A DNA stretch of 64,000 nt, taken from assembly GCF_017811155.1 (NCBI RefSeq), contig NZ_JACVCV010000005.1, positions 186,001 through 250,000 of the forward strand. The letters are read 5' to 3'. The notes beneath the pieces were generated by a model. It saw only the letters and a program-made list of their open reading frames with translations, did not search any database and was not told the DNA's origin. A program made the position numbers and the translations under genes. Each line of letters opens with the position of its first letter. The first letter of the stretch is position 1. This stretch comes from Lunatimonas salinarum. Lineage in GTDB: Bacteria > Bacteroidota > Bacteroidia > Cytophagales > Cyclobacteriaceae. Positions 1-8,841 of the stretch are shown in pieces.

Positions 1-2
1 TG

Positions 3-1859
3 GTGGATGCCTCCACGGCAGTGGACGTGCTCTCTGAAATCGGCGTGATTTTGTTACTCTTCGTCATAGGAATGGAATTTTCGCTGAGGAGCCTGATGGC
101 CATCAAAAAGGCTGTTTTCGTCGGAGGCACCTTACAGGTTCTCTTTACAATCGGAGCCACCATGTTGGTTGCGAATCTATTCGGCTTTTCCTGGTCCGTA
201 TCGGTGTTTTTCGGCTTTCTATTTTCCCTTAGTAGTACCGCTATTGTACTAAAGATACTGCAAGAAGCCGGGCAGGTCAATACCGTTTCCGGTCGAACGA
301 CCCTGGCCATCTTGATTTTTCAGGACATCATCATAGTGCCCTTCGTACTCTTCACTCCCATGTTGGCGGGAGAATCAGACAATGTATTGGTTTCCTTGTT
401 GCTGCTAGGCGTTAAAGGAGGACTGGTCATTGTTCTTACCATTTTGGGTGCCAAATACGTGATACCCAGGATCCTGTTCCGAGTAGCCACTACCCGAAAC
501 GAAGAACTCTTTCTTTTGAGTATCATCGTGATATGTTTTGCTGTGGCCTATGCCACATCACTACTCGGATTGTCGCTGGGATTAGGAGCATTCCTAGCAG
601 GACTGATCATTAGTGAATCTGAATACAGTCACCACGCTACCGGAAAGATCCTTCCCTTTCGGGAAATCTTCCTCAGTTTCTTCTTTGTGTCCGTGGGCAT
701 GCTGTTTGACGTCAGTTTCCTGTATGAGCACCTGCTGATTATCCTAATGCTGGTCGCTGTAACCTTTGTGTTCAAATTTGCAGCTGCGACACTTGCGGTT
801 AGGGCCATCGGGTCAAGTTTTAAAGAGGCTTTTATCGTGGGCTTTTCGATCTTCCAAGTGGGTGAATTTTCGCTGCTTTTGGCAAAAGAAGGATTGAAAT
901 TCAACTTGCTAGATAATGAAACCTATCAATATTTCCTCGCCATTTCTATCCTTACCATGGCGATCACACCCTTTGTACTTAAACAGCGGGAAAATCTGGC
1001 ATGTAGAATATTAAACGCCCCCCTACCTCCCAAATTAAAAAACCGCTTGGAGAACAGTGAGGCCATTCCTATGACAGTATTGGATGAGGAAGCGCTTAGC
1101 GACCATTTATTGATAATTGGGTATGGACTAAATGGAAGAAACCTCGCACGTGCTGCGAAAGCTGCTGACATTCCATTTGTAATCATTGAGATGAATCCGG
1201 AGACGGTGCGAGACGAAGCAGCTAAAGGCGAACCCATTGTATATGGAGATGCCAGTAATAGCGCAGTGCTCGAACATGTAAACATTCACAAAGCAAGGGT
1301 CGTCGTGGTAGCCATATCCAATAATGACGCTACAAAGGGAATCGTCCTAAATGTTCGTTCCTATAATCTACACGCTAGCCTTATTGTAAGAACGCGCTAT
1401 GTAAATGAAATTGAATCACTTAAACAATTGGGAGCAGATGAGGTAGTACCGGAGGAATTCGAGACCTCAATCGAAATTTTCACCCGTGTCCTGAACAAAT
1501 ACTTGGTGCCCAAACGAAACATTGCCGCATTTACAGAGGATGTGCGGTCACATAACTACGAAATGTTTCGTTACGCCTCACTTGAACTTGGTTCCGGTGT
1601 TACGTTGGATGTACCCGAGATCAACTTTGTGAGCGTTGAAATCGAAAAAGATACCGGGCCATATATCGGGCGCCCGATTAAAGAGATTGACCTCAGAGAA
1701 AAAGCAAGGGTGAATCTCGTCGCTATCAAACGAGACGGGATTACAGAAACTAACATTACCGGAAATACCAAATTGAAATTAGGGGATATCATTTATCTCG
1801 TAGGCAAAACCGAGGACTTGGAAGCATTCGAAAAAACTGTTACTTTGCCACCGACTTGA
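3..1859 (+). CDS. CPA2 family monovalent cation:proton antiporter (KefB-like), 5' truncated
   Basis: Inner-membrane antiporter with cytoplasmic nucleotide-binding gating domains. The first ~370 residues form many hydrophobic helices typical of a Na+/H+ exchanger domain. A TrkA-N Rossmann domain follows (glycine motif GYGLNG, around residue 375), then a TrkA-C domain in the last ~80 residues. The first codon in the window is GTG at base 3, but CPA2 proteins normally have about one more helix before the segment EIGVILLLFVIGMEF, so the true start lies upstream of the window. Likely role is K+ or Na+ efflux coupled to proton uptake, regulated by NAD(H) or a nucleotide. The family is clear; the ion is inferred. 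Confidence 0.9.
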   Translation: MDASTAVDVLSEIGVILLLFVIGMEFSLRSLMAIKKAVFVGGTLQVLFTIGATMLVANLFGFSWSVSVFFGFLFSLSSTAIVLKILQEAGQVNTVSGRTTLAILIFQDIIIVPFVLFTPMLAGESDNVLVSLLLLGVKGGLVIVLTILGAKYVIPRILFRVATTRNEELFLLSIIVICFAVAYATSLLGLSLGLGAFLAGLIISESEYSHHATGKILPFREIFLSFFFVSVGMLFDVSFLYEHLLIILMLVAVTFVFKFAAATLAVRAIGSSFKEAFIVGFSIFQVGEFSLLLAKEGLKFNLLDNETYQYFLAISILTMAITPFVLKQRENLACRILNAPLPPKLKNRLENSEAIPMTVLDEEALSDHLLIIGYGLNGRNLARAAKAADIPFVIIEMNPETVRDEAAKGEPIVYGDASNSAVLEHVNIHKARVVVVAISNNDATKGIVLNVRSYNLHASLIVRTRYVNEIESLKQLGADEVVPEEFETSIEIFTRVLNKYLVPKRNIAAFTEDVRSHNYEMFRYASLELGSGVTLDVPEINFVSVEIEKDTGPYIGRPIKEIDLREKARVNLVAIKRDGITETNITGNTKLKLGDIIYLVGKTEDLEAFEKTVTLPPT

Positions 1860-1883
1860 CCGTTTGGCATACAGAATAAATCG

Positions 1884-2321
1884 CTAAGCCAGTCTTGCCA
1901 ATACGGTATCTCCGCTTTCTACCTCAATTGCAAGCTCTTTGAGGGACTTTTTGGTAAGCATTTCCTCCAATTGGGTGCGAATCTTTAGAATATCAAAATG
2001 GATAGGGCAGGGATTGCTTTCTGAACAAGTCTTCAGCCCCAAGCTGCACCCTACAAAAAGCTGATCACCATCTATTGCAACCACCAAATCCCTGATAGTC
2101 AATTCTTCATGTTCTTTATCCACGTAAAATCCACCTGTTGGACCCTTCTGAGACGACACTATCTCTTTTCTCACCAAATCTTGCAGAATCTTTGCGGTGA
2201 ATGGCTCTGGGGCATGTATGTGCTCTGCTATCTCTTTTGCTCCTACCTTATACCCTTTTAGGCTTTGCTTCCAGACATAAATGACTGACTTGATACCATA
2301 CTGACAAGCTTTCGAAAACAT
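1884..2321 (-). CDS. Rrf2 family transcriptional regulator with candidate [Fe-S] cysteines
   Basis: A 145-residue winged-helix regulator of the Rrf2 family (IscR/NsrR/RsrR group). The N-terminal wHTH includes the segment KGPTGGF typical of the wing. C92, C99 and C105 form a CX6CX5C set at the position where IscR and NsrR bind an iron-sulfur cluster, so a redox, NO or Fe-S-sensing role is likely by family knowledge. It is convergent with the antiporter at its 3' end (24 bp gap) and lies downstream of the trehalose gene on the opposite side. A TAnnTTTG-like element (TATTTTTG, bases 2402 to 2395 on the minus strand) is a candidate promoter. Target genes are unknown. Confidence 0.88.
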   Translation of the reverse strand: MFSKACQYGIKSVIYVWKQSLKGYKVGAKEIAEHIHAPEPFTAKILQDLVRKEIVSSQKGPTGGFYVDKEHEELTIRDLVVAIDGDQLFVGCSLGLKTCSESNPCPIHFDILKIRTQLEEMLTKKSLKELAIEVESGDTVLARLA

Positions 2322-2564
2322 ATCTCTTAACGTGAAAACACCTAAATAAAATGATGGAGACTACCAACCGAAACAACTTCCCCATCTGATAAAACAAAAA
2401 TACCCAAAATATGTTACAATTGCATGACGACAAAATCTCTTATTCACTGATATTCGTCAAGTAATTATCAATAAATTACCCATTCAGAATCATTTTGGTA
2501 TTTTTTTATTTCCCTTTGACATGTAGCAGGCTACCTCCGCAAGACACCAACTCATACAAACTGC

Positions 2565-4742
2565 TTACTTCGATCCCATTAATTGCTTCAACAATTTTCT
2601 CACCTCTGTCGGGTTTTTGATATTATAGTTGGCCTGTGTATAATCATATCCCACGCGAATGGTGTAGGAGTCTTTGGGCATAGCTTTAAAGGTATCTTCA
2701 TCCGTCCAGTCATCTCCCAGCGCCAAGATAAAATCATATTCATTTCCTCTCATAAAGGAATTGGCAGCACGGCCTTTGTTGATATCCGGCCGCTTGATTT
2801 CCAACACCATATTACCCTCTAATACTTGCAGGTTGTGTCCGCTCGCCATGTATTTCAAGTGACTGAATAACTCCCTCATCCTGAGGTCGCCAAGCCCACT
2901 TTCTACCTTTCGATAGTGCCAAACGAGCGAATGATGCTTTTCTTCAATAAAAGCTCCAGGCGTTCGCAGCACATAGTAATCCATTACCTTTCGGATATCG
3001 TCCTTCCATCCATCGTCGACATCGGCATAAAGTTCCCATTCGGACTGATCTCCCCTCTTTAGCCAAACTCCGTGTTCGGCTATCATCTCCACCTTTTGAT
3101 TTTCAAACCACTTCCCGAGGGTTTCCTTGTCTCTACCACTGATGAGCACCACTTCGCATCTGTTTGCCAGACCGCTAACGATTTCCAGCAATTCTTCATC
3201 GGGATAAGCGTCTTCTGGCCTACTTTTAAAGCCTACCAAAGTGCCGTCATAATCCAGAAAAACAATCGGTCTTTCAGCCTCTTTAAATTTGGAAACAATC
3301 TCCGCTGCAATGTTTCTATCCAGAGCTTTTGATTGAAACTCCTGCTGCTTTTGCTTTACATGCGCCAGGCGATCCATGAAGACTTCCACCCACTGAAAAA
3401 TATCGTATTTCTTCAGGCTACTTTGCATGGAAGCGATGCGGGATTTCTTTTCCTCATCACTCATGGTCAAGGCTGCCACGATTGCCTGCTCAACCGCTGA
3501 AATATCATTTGGATTTACCAAAATAGCATCCACCAATTCTTTGCTTGCCCCTGCCATTTCCGATAGGATGAGTACGCCATCTTGGTCCGTTTTTGAAGCG
3601 ACAAATTCTTTGCATACCAGATTCATCCCGTCCCTAAGCGGGGTAACCAACGCAATGTCTGACATGGAATAAAATGCGCTGAGCTCTTCAAATGGAAAAC
3701 TCCGATAGAAGTAATGAATGGGGACCCAATTTAGCGTACTATACTTACTATTGATCCTTCCTACCAACGTGTCAATTTCCGTTTTGAGTTCTTTGTAAGA
3801 CTGAACTTTGGCCCTTGAGGGCACTACAACCATGATCATCGATACCTTTCCATGGAAATCCTCTCGCTGATCGAGCAGCCGATCAAAAGCCCGAATGCGC
3901 TGCGGAATCCCCTTGGAATAATCTAATCGATCAATGGTAATCAACAATTTTTGCCCACCCAATTGGTCTTTAAACTTTTTCCTTTTCGTTAGGGTCTTTT
4001 GACTGATTGCAGCATTGGCAAACTTATCGTAATCAATTCCCATCGGAAATGAATCCACATTAACCAGCCTATGATCCGCTTGAATATACCCACTCTCATT
4101 GGACAAGCCCAGGATCCTACCCACTGCACTTAAAAAATGTCGCATATCATCGTAGGTATGGAACCCTATTAGGTCTGCACCCACCATTCCCTCAAGAAGC
4201 TGCCTCCTCCATGGTAACATTCGGATGATTTCATACGAAGGGAATGGAATATGCTGAAAAAAAGCAATCGTGGCATCCGGTAGCGCTTCTCGAAGCATCA
4301 TTGGAAGTAACAAAAGTTGGTAGTCGTGTACCCAAATGGTATCTTCGGGCTCCGCATAGGCTAAAATTGCATCACAGAATTTCCTATTGACCTCATAGTA
4401 GGCATCCCAGTAGGCATCTTTGTAGTTTATGTATTGAGTAAAATAATGAAACGCTGGCCAAATGGTCTCATTGCTGAATCCCTCGTAATACAACTCGATA
4501 TCCTCCTTGGTCAAAAAAACCGGAGCCATCTTTAGCTTTTTTAGCTCCGTGGATATCTCCTGTTGGAGTTCATTCTCTTCCACCGCATTTCCCGGCCATC
4601 CGATCCACAGATTTTCCCCTTGCTTATAAATAGATCCCAAACCGGTCGCCAAACCACCTGCACTGGCCTTAAATTCGAATTTTCCGGACTTAAGTTTTAA
4701 ATTAACAGGGAGTCGGTTAGAAACAATAATTGTTTTGTTCAT
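2565..4742 (-). CDS. Bifunctional trehalose-6-phosphate synthase/phosphatase (OtsA-OtsB fusion)
   Basis: A 725-residue fusion making trehalose from UDP-glucose and glucose-6-phosphate in the cytoplasm. Residues 1 to ~470 are a GT20 trehalose-phosphate synthase (N-terminal RLPVNLK, glycine-rich GGLATGLGS, conserved HDYQL and RPLRDGMN-like segments). The C-terminal part is a HAD trehalose-6-phosphatase with the nucleophile motif DYDGT (D497, D499) and GDDWTDED near residue 675. Both halves appear intact. The fused order is common in Bacteroidota and eukaryotes. The compatible solute suggests osmotic or desiccation defence, which fits the neighbouring cation antiporter. It starts at ATG 4742; the gene stands alone. 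Confidence 0.95.
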   Translation of the reverse strand: MNKTIIVSNRLPVNLKLKSGKFEFKASAGGLATGLGSIYKQGENLWIGWPGNAVEENELQQEISTELKKLKMAPVFLTKEDIELYYEGFSNETIWPAFHYFTQYINYKDAYWDAYYEVNRKFCDAILAYAEPEDTIWVHDYQLLLLPMMLREALPDATIAFFQHIPFPSYEIIRMLPWRRQLLEGMVGADLIGFHTYDDMRHFLSAVGRILGLSNESGYIQADHRLVNVDSFPMGIDYDKFANAAISQKTLTKRKKFKDQLGGQKLLITIDRLDYSKGIPQRIRAFDRLLDQREDFHGKVSMIMVVVPSRAKVQSYKELKTEIDTLVGRINSKYSTLNWVPIHYFYRSFPFEELSAFYSMSDIALVTPLRDGMNLVCKEFVASKTDQDGVLILSEMAGASKELVDAILVNPNDISAVEQAIVAALTMSDEEKKSRIASMQSSLKKYDIFQWVEVFMDRLAHVKQKQQEFQSKALDRNIAAEIVSKFKEAERPIVFLDYDGTLVGFKSRPEDAYPDEELLEIVSGLANRCEVVLISGRDKETLGKWFENQKVEMIAEHGVWLKRGDQSEWELYADVDDGWKDDIRKVMDYYVLRTPGAFIEEKHHSLVWHYRKVESGLGDLRMRELFSHLKYMASGHNLQVLEGNMVLEIKRPDINKGRAANSFMRGNEYDFILALGDDWTDEDTFKAMPKDSYTIRVGYDYTQANYNIKNPTEVRKLLKQLMGSK

Positions 4743-5043
4743 CTTTATTTCGTTGTATTTCAGTGGTCAAATCCCTACTCACACCGAAGATTTGGTGTAA
4801 AATCAGCAAGTTGGGTATTTCACTCTTTTTTGGTTGTCCTACACCAAGAATCGAGACTCCTTTGCAGCCCGCTTTTGTAATCCTTCCATGCACAGGAAAA
4901 TTCCTATTGGATTTATTTATCATCGAGGCGATTCAAAAGTATTCCCGGATACAGACTATTCAAGTAACGAGCCTTGCAGTAAAATATAGTTCTAAGGTAC
5001 TAAAAATTAAGCGAAAACTCAAGAAAGCTACCGCATGTATCCC
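4743..5043. other. Intergenic region upstream of the trehalose gene
   Basis: About 300 bp without a supported gene. A 68-codon minus-strand reading frame (4717-4923) overlaps the trehalose synthase start, but resembles nothing I recognise and has no visible initiation signal, so it is not called. The region should hold the promoter of the trehalose gene; I saw no clear TTTG/TAnnTTTG pair. Confidence 0.5.
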
Positions 5044-5403
5044 TCAATGAAAGGTGTCACGATGAAAAATCCTAGCCAACAAACTACCTGTCAATCCACT
5101 AAACCCTCCCAGCAAAAAGCCAATTAATCCTGTGATTGCCAGTAGGTAGGTACTATTTTTTAACCCAACAATCTCACCCATCCGATTGGGTAGTTCAGAT
5201 TCGGAGACTACCCAGATATACAAGGGTAAAAATAGCCAAACCACACCCACACCAAGCCCTGAGGCCACAAAGGCTACGATGCCATTTGCTCTAATCACCG
5301 TAGCAAATACGAAAATACAGGCCATGATACCCCAATAGGGTATCGAATTACCCAACAAAATCCAGATCAACGCACTTAAAATGAACAATAACGTGAATTT
5401 CAT
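5044..5403 (-). CDS. Small integral membrane protein of unknown function
   Basis: A 119-residue protein with about four hydrophobic segments (roughly residues 3-20, 24-45, 48-70 and 88-112) and a short charged C-terminus, so almost certainly an inner-membrane protein. I do not recognise the family. The ATG start at 5403 follows directly on repeat copy A, whose short ORF stops with ATGA overlap at this start. The gene lies downstream of the penicillin acylase gene in the same direction, about 180 bp away. Confidence 0.75.
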   Translation of the reverse strand: MKFTLLFILSALIWILLGNSIPYWGIMACIFVFATVIRANGIVAFVASGLGVGVVWLFLPLYIWVVSESELPNRMGEIVGLKNSTYLLAITGLIGFLLGGFSGLTGSLLARIFHRDTFH

Positions 5404-5579
5404 CTGTTTATAATTTGTTCTTTAGCGGTCAGATGGAATCTCGCACGAATTTCAATCGTCCCTCCGTGTGTCGCTTGCGTCGTGCTCGATTTCATGTGTC
5501 TATAATTGTTTTTCATTTTCCACGAATTGTCCCGGTTAATTGGGGTGCCTGCCCGTCCGGTAGGCAGGCTCGATTTCAT
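5400..5579 (-). CDS. Possible 59-residue leader ORF across composite repeat A
   Basis: Reading the minus strand from ATG at 5579, the frame stays open through the hairpin module and the 97-bp repeat. It contains a second in-frame MKSS start at 5495 and stops at a TGA (5402-5400) that overlaps the downstream ATG as ATGA. The start-stop overlap would allow translational coupling. In copy B the upstream part is closed by a stop, while the MKSSTTQATH part remains open; copy C likewise keeps only the short ORF. No homologue is recognised; it may be a leader peptide or an accident of repeat structure. Confidence 0.25.
   Translation of the reverse strand: MKSSLPTGRAGTPINRDNSWKMKNNYRHMKSSTTQATHGGTIEIRARFHLTAKEQIINR
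5404..5500 (-). repeat. Leader repeat, copy A (ends at a start codon)
   Basis: A 97-bp element read on the minus strand, from GACACATGAAATCGAGC to TTATAAACAG, immediately followed by the ATG of the small membrane protein gene. It matches copies at 10023-10119 and 63270-63365. The first 35 bases are identical in all three copies, then come ~15 variable bases, then a conserved block GTGCGAGATTCCATCTG. It holds an ORF beginning MKSSTTQATH and an imperfect inverted repeat (GCACGA against TCGTGC, with GA/GA between it and AATC/GATT). Function unknown; perhaps a mobile 5' leader or regulatory RNA. Confidence 0.85.
5501..5578 (-). repeat. Upstream hairpin module of composite repeat A
   Basis: On the minus strand this runs GAAATCGAGCCTGCC to AACAATTATA. 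It includes a 7-bp perfect stem GCCTGCC/GGCAGGC (5547-5569) with a 9-base loop. It aligns with bases 9942-10022 upstream of copy B (same hairpin with one G-T wobble, then CCCnATnAACCnnGACAA). Together with the 97-bp part it forms a ~175-bp composite unit. Copy C lacks a recognisable version. Confidence 0.75.
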
Positions 5580-5581
5580 GG

Positions 5582-8017
5582 TTAATGCTTTGGTTCCAGG
5601 CGGGTCTCAAATAACAAACGATCTATTTCGGCCATTTTCCAGAGACTAAAATCCAGGTAATCCCCTAAAGCCCACCTAGAAACAAAACTACCGTAATACT
5701 TGCTACCAGGATTGCCAGACTGTCCTCCAGGGTAAATCGCAAAGGCGGCGATTGGCTCTCCTAACTCTACAACCATCCGCCAGCTAGCACCATGGCGACT
5801 ATCTGTGGCATTTACGATACCCTTACCTCCTCCAGTTTCAATTCCTTGAAACCCAAATGATTCAAAATTGGGTACTAAGTGATTGATTCTGGTGCGTTTG
5901 TAGGCAGACCAAGTGATTGATCCCCGCTCGGATTCCAGCGTGCCTAAGGTCTCCACCGTCGTCAAGAATGAGGTCTGCACTACATCCACCACGGTTTCCA
6001 CTTTCCCGGTTTCGGGATTGTCAAACAACTCACTACTAGGATCTTCTGAGATGATTTTGGAAACTTGGTAATTATTTGGAAGTACGATGGGCAAATCCGC
6101 TCGCTTCCATTTTGAAAAAACAGACTCTTTCAATATTTCCCACCAAACGGTAAATACTGTGGGCGCCACCGTATTTGGATGCGTGAAATAATCCCAGCCC
6201 TCCAAAATTTGTAGATACTTACCCGCCTGATCCAAGGTTTTCAGTTGAATGGTGGATGAATCCGAAAGGTAGGAAAGAAGACCGGGCAACACCTCTGAGG
6301 CGTGAAGGTGATAATTGTCAAACTGCAATGCCTTCATATCTTCTATGGTAATCCGATTCATTTGATTAAGCTGCCCATTTATCCGTCTGTTCCGGTAATG
6401 CTCGAAGGTATGATCAAATAAGTAATACGGATAGCTGGAATCCGTAGAATGCTGATTTGCAGAGCTTACAAATCCACGGGATGGGTTAAGAGACGCTGGA
6501 TTTTCCTCGAATGGGATATACCCTGACCAATCGTAGTGCGGGTCACTGCCATCCATCAAGTATTTCCCTTGTCCTTCCCATTTATTTGGAAATTTTCCTT
6601 GAACCTTTATCGCTATATCACCGTCCTTGCTGGCAAATACAAAGTTTTGGGCGGGGGAGGTAAAATGATTTAAGGCTTCGATGTAATCCGAATGATTCTT
6701 GGCCTTATTCAACAATAAAAATGTCTTTTGTTCATTAGAACCTTCGTGGGCAGTCCATTTTAACGCAAAATTGGCCTGCTGCTTATCTGCTGAAAAATGA
6801 CTATCATATACCACAGGACCATGATGGGTATAAATCACCGAATCCAGAAAATCCGGCTGTCCCTTGATTTTAATGGTCTCTAATCTAACCGAGGTGGGCA
6901 TCCACTGCCCATTATAATGGTATTCAAGTCGCGTATTGTCCTTAAAGGAAACAGCGTATAAATCCATCACATCTCTGGTGGCGTTGGTGACTCCCCAAGC
7001 AATGTGTTCGTTAAACCCACTGATTACTCCCAAAGCTCCTGGTAGACTTGCCCCCTTGGCACTAAACTCAGGGGTGGTTAATTGCACTGCAAACCAAAGT
7101 GATGGCATATTAAGGCTGAGATGCGGATCATTGGCGAGAATGGGATTCCCATTTAGCGTCTTGATTCCAGAAACAGCCCAGTTATTCGACCCGGTTCCAA
7201 GCTCTGGCTTGTCCATCGTAGTTACCCACAGAAGGGAGTCTGGATAAGCTATATCCTCCGGCACAGCCGGCATCTTTCCGGAAAAAGTCCAGGAATGGCT
7301 TTGATCGATCACTGGATCTATGTCGTCTGGAAAATCCGGGAACAATCGGTTCATCCAGGATTCCCCGATCATAAACCGCAGATTGGTGTATTCCACATCG
7401 GATTCCCCTACCAACATGTCTGCCATGTACTTTAGCAAAAGTAAGGTCTTTCCCGCATCCCAATCAGCGGGTTGATAGCCTAGCAGCTTGTATTCTACTG
7501 GAAGTTTAGCGAAGGGAGTTTGATGAATATATGCATTCACCCCCTCCGCATAAGCATGCAATTTTTCAAGTGTCTGGGGATCGGATTCCTCCAAGTACCG
7601 TAAACCTGCCTCCGCCCCATACGACAATCCCTTTCTTCGCTGCAACCGGTCAAAATCCAGGGCTTGTTTGCCGACGATTTCGGAGATCCGACCTGCGGCA
7701 GCCATGATTTGGAACTCCATCTGCCAGAGTCGGTGCTGTGCGGTGACATAACCTTGTGCCCGGAAGAGATCCAGTTCATTCTTTGCAAAAATGTGGGGAA
7801 TTAGGTTTTCATCGTAGCGAACCGTTACTTCTTCTTGTAATCCCTCGATGGTAAGAGAAGCTACCGGACGGTGATCTTCACTATACTGATTCTGCCAAAA
7901 CCCCCTGAAAGGATCCAGCAGGTCTGATATAGCCGGCATGCCTCCCAAATCCATGGAGAGCAGCATCACCAACGCCAATGTGGTGAAAAGGGAAAGGAGG
8001 AAACCTACATATTTCAT
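5582..8017 (-). CDS. Penicillin acylase (peptidase S45) family protein
   Basis: An 811-residue N-terminal-nucleophile amidohydrolase of the penicillin G/acyl-homoserine-lactone acylase family. The hydrophobic N-terminus (residues 3-20) is a signal or anchor, so the enzyme acts in the periplasm. The precursor would be cleaved before Ser277 in the motif GTGSNNWAVSG, making Ser277 the N-terminal nucleophile of the beta chain. NDPHL follows, as in the family. It processes itself into alpha and beta chains by family knowledge. Substrate cannot be read from sequence; an acyl-amide, lactone signal or peptide is possible. It overlaps the upstream DUF2911 gene by 4 bp (ATGA), so the two are cotranscribed. 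Confidence 0.93.
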   Translation of the reverse strand: MKYVGFLLSLFTTLALVMLLSMDLGGMPAISDLLDPFRGFWQNQYSEDHRPVASLTIEGLQEEVTVRYDENLIPHIFAKNELDLFRAQGYVTAQHRLWQMEFQIMAAAGRISEIVGKQALDFDRLQRRKGLSYGAEAGLRYLEESDPQTLEKLHAYAEGVNAYIHQTPFAKLPVEYKLLGYQPADWDAGKTLLLLKYMADMLVGESDVEYTNLRFMIGESWMNRLFPDFPDDIDPVIDQSHSWTFSGKMPAVPEDIAYPDSLLWVTTMDKPELGTGSNNWAVSGIKTLNGNPILANDPHLSLNMPSLWFAVQLTTPEFSAKGASLPGALGVISGFNEHIAWGVTNATRDVMDLYAVSFKDNTRLEYHYNGQWMPTSVRLETIKIKGQPDFLDSVIYTHHGPVVYDSHFSADKQQANFALKWTAHEGSNEQKTFLLLNKAKNHSDYIEALNHFTSPAQNFVFASKDGDIAIKVQGKFPNKWEGQGKYLMDGSDPHYDWSGYIPFEENPASLNPSRGFVSSANQHSTDSSYPYYLFDHTFEHYRNRRINGQLNQMNRITIEDMKALQFDNYHLHASEVLPGLLSYLSDSSTIQLKTLDQAGKYLQILEGWDYFTHPNTVAPTVFTVWWEILKESVFSKWKRADLPIVLPNNYQVSKIISEDPSSELFDNPETGKVETVVDVVQTSFLTTVETLGTLESERGSITWSAYKRTRINHLVPNFESFGFQGIETGGGKGIVNATDSRHGASWRMVVELGEPIAAFAIYPGGQSGNPGSKYYGSFVSRWALGDYLDFSLWKMAEIDRLLFETRLEPKH

Positions 8018-8586
8018 TCAATATTAATTGGCAATTTCAGCTTTTCCCACTTTACTACCAATCCCTCAGGCACCATTTCGATAGTTAACCACTCTTCGCT
8101 GTTTTCCTCCCATATGGGCTCTGCGGAGATCCTCAGCACATCGTTCTCTTCCTTATACTGATAATGTCCGTGTTCCAGGTTCCATTCTGAATTAAAGATT
8201 ACCGTCCAAGGTCCACTTTCCCGCGGAATCGTAAATAGCGAGTACTTGCCTGCTGGTAGGATTTCACCGTTGAATTTCAAATCCTCGGTAAACTCCAGAT
8301 AGGTAGCTTCGTTTGCCCCAGTACGCCAAACCTCATTATACGGTACCAAGTCTCCCCATATGGGCCGGCCTTTGACCGCGGGCGATCCGTACTGAACTTT
8401 TAGCTGCTTATTGGCTATCGTTCCCTCTACCTTCCGCAAAGGACTAGCCCGTGACTCAACCACATCGTCAGATGGGGCTTCAGTCGTGTTCGATTCCGTA
8501 CCACTCTTTTGTTCTCCACAAGAAATCAAGGATACAAAACAGGCGATAAAAAAAAGATTTGCCAGAATAGATGTCTTCATGTTCAT
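8014..8586 (-). CDS. DUF2911 domain lipoprotein
   Basis: A 190-residue protein with a lipoprotein signal: a hydrophobic stretch then LISC, with lipidated C23. After a Ser/Glu-rich linker, the domain from about residue 60 on contains YGSPAVKGRPIWG and VWRTGANEAT, hallmarks of DUF2911, a family common in Bacteroidota and of unknown function. It is probably anchored in the periplasm or outer membrane. The ATGA overlap with the penicillin acylase gene suggests a two-gene unit. The start could be M1 or M3 (two codons later); both keep the signal. Confidence 0.9.
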   Translation of the reverse strand: MNMKTSILANLFFIACFVSLISCGEQKSGTESNTTEAPSDDVVESRASPLRKVEGTIANKQLKVQYGSPAVKGRPIWGDLVPYNEVWRTGANEATYLEFTEDLKFNGEILPAGKYSLFTIPRESGPWTVIFNSEWNLEHGHYQYKEENDVLRISAEPIWEENSEEWLTIEMVPEGLVVKWEKLKLPINIE

Positions 8587-8841
8587 TTAGCTGCGAATTT
8601 TTAATTACGAACGAAATTAATGATTTTTTTTGATTTGTCTATTATCGATTTCACCTGACCCTAACCAGTCCCAATTCACCGCATTACTTGCCTATGGGCA
8701 GACAGGAAATTCCCGGAGGTACCCTCTGCCTGCACGGGTATGGCTCTTAATGGTATTTCAGCGAACAAGTACATACCAAAATAAGAAAAAGGGCTAGGAT
8801 GCTTTCACTAATACCTCATTGAAATTTAAAATACTAGGGCT

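Noticed and set aside
4717-4923. 68-codon minus-strand ORF upstream of the trehalose gene
   Set aside because: Overlaps the trehalose synthase start; no recognised family, no promoter or initiation signal.
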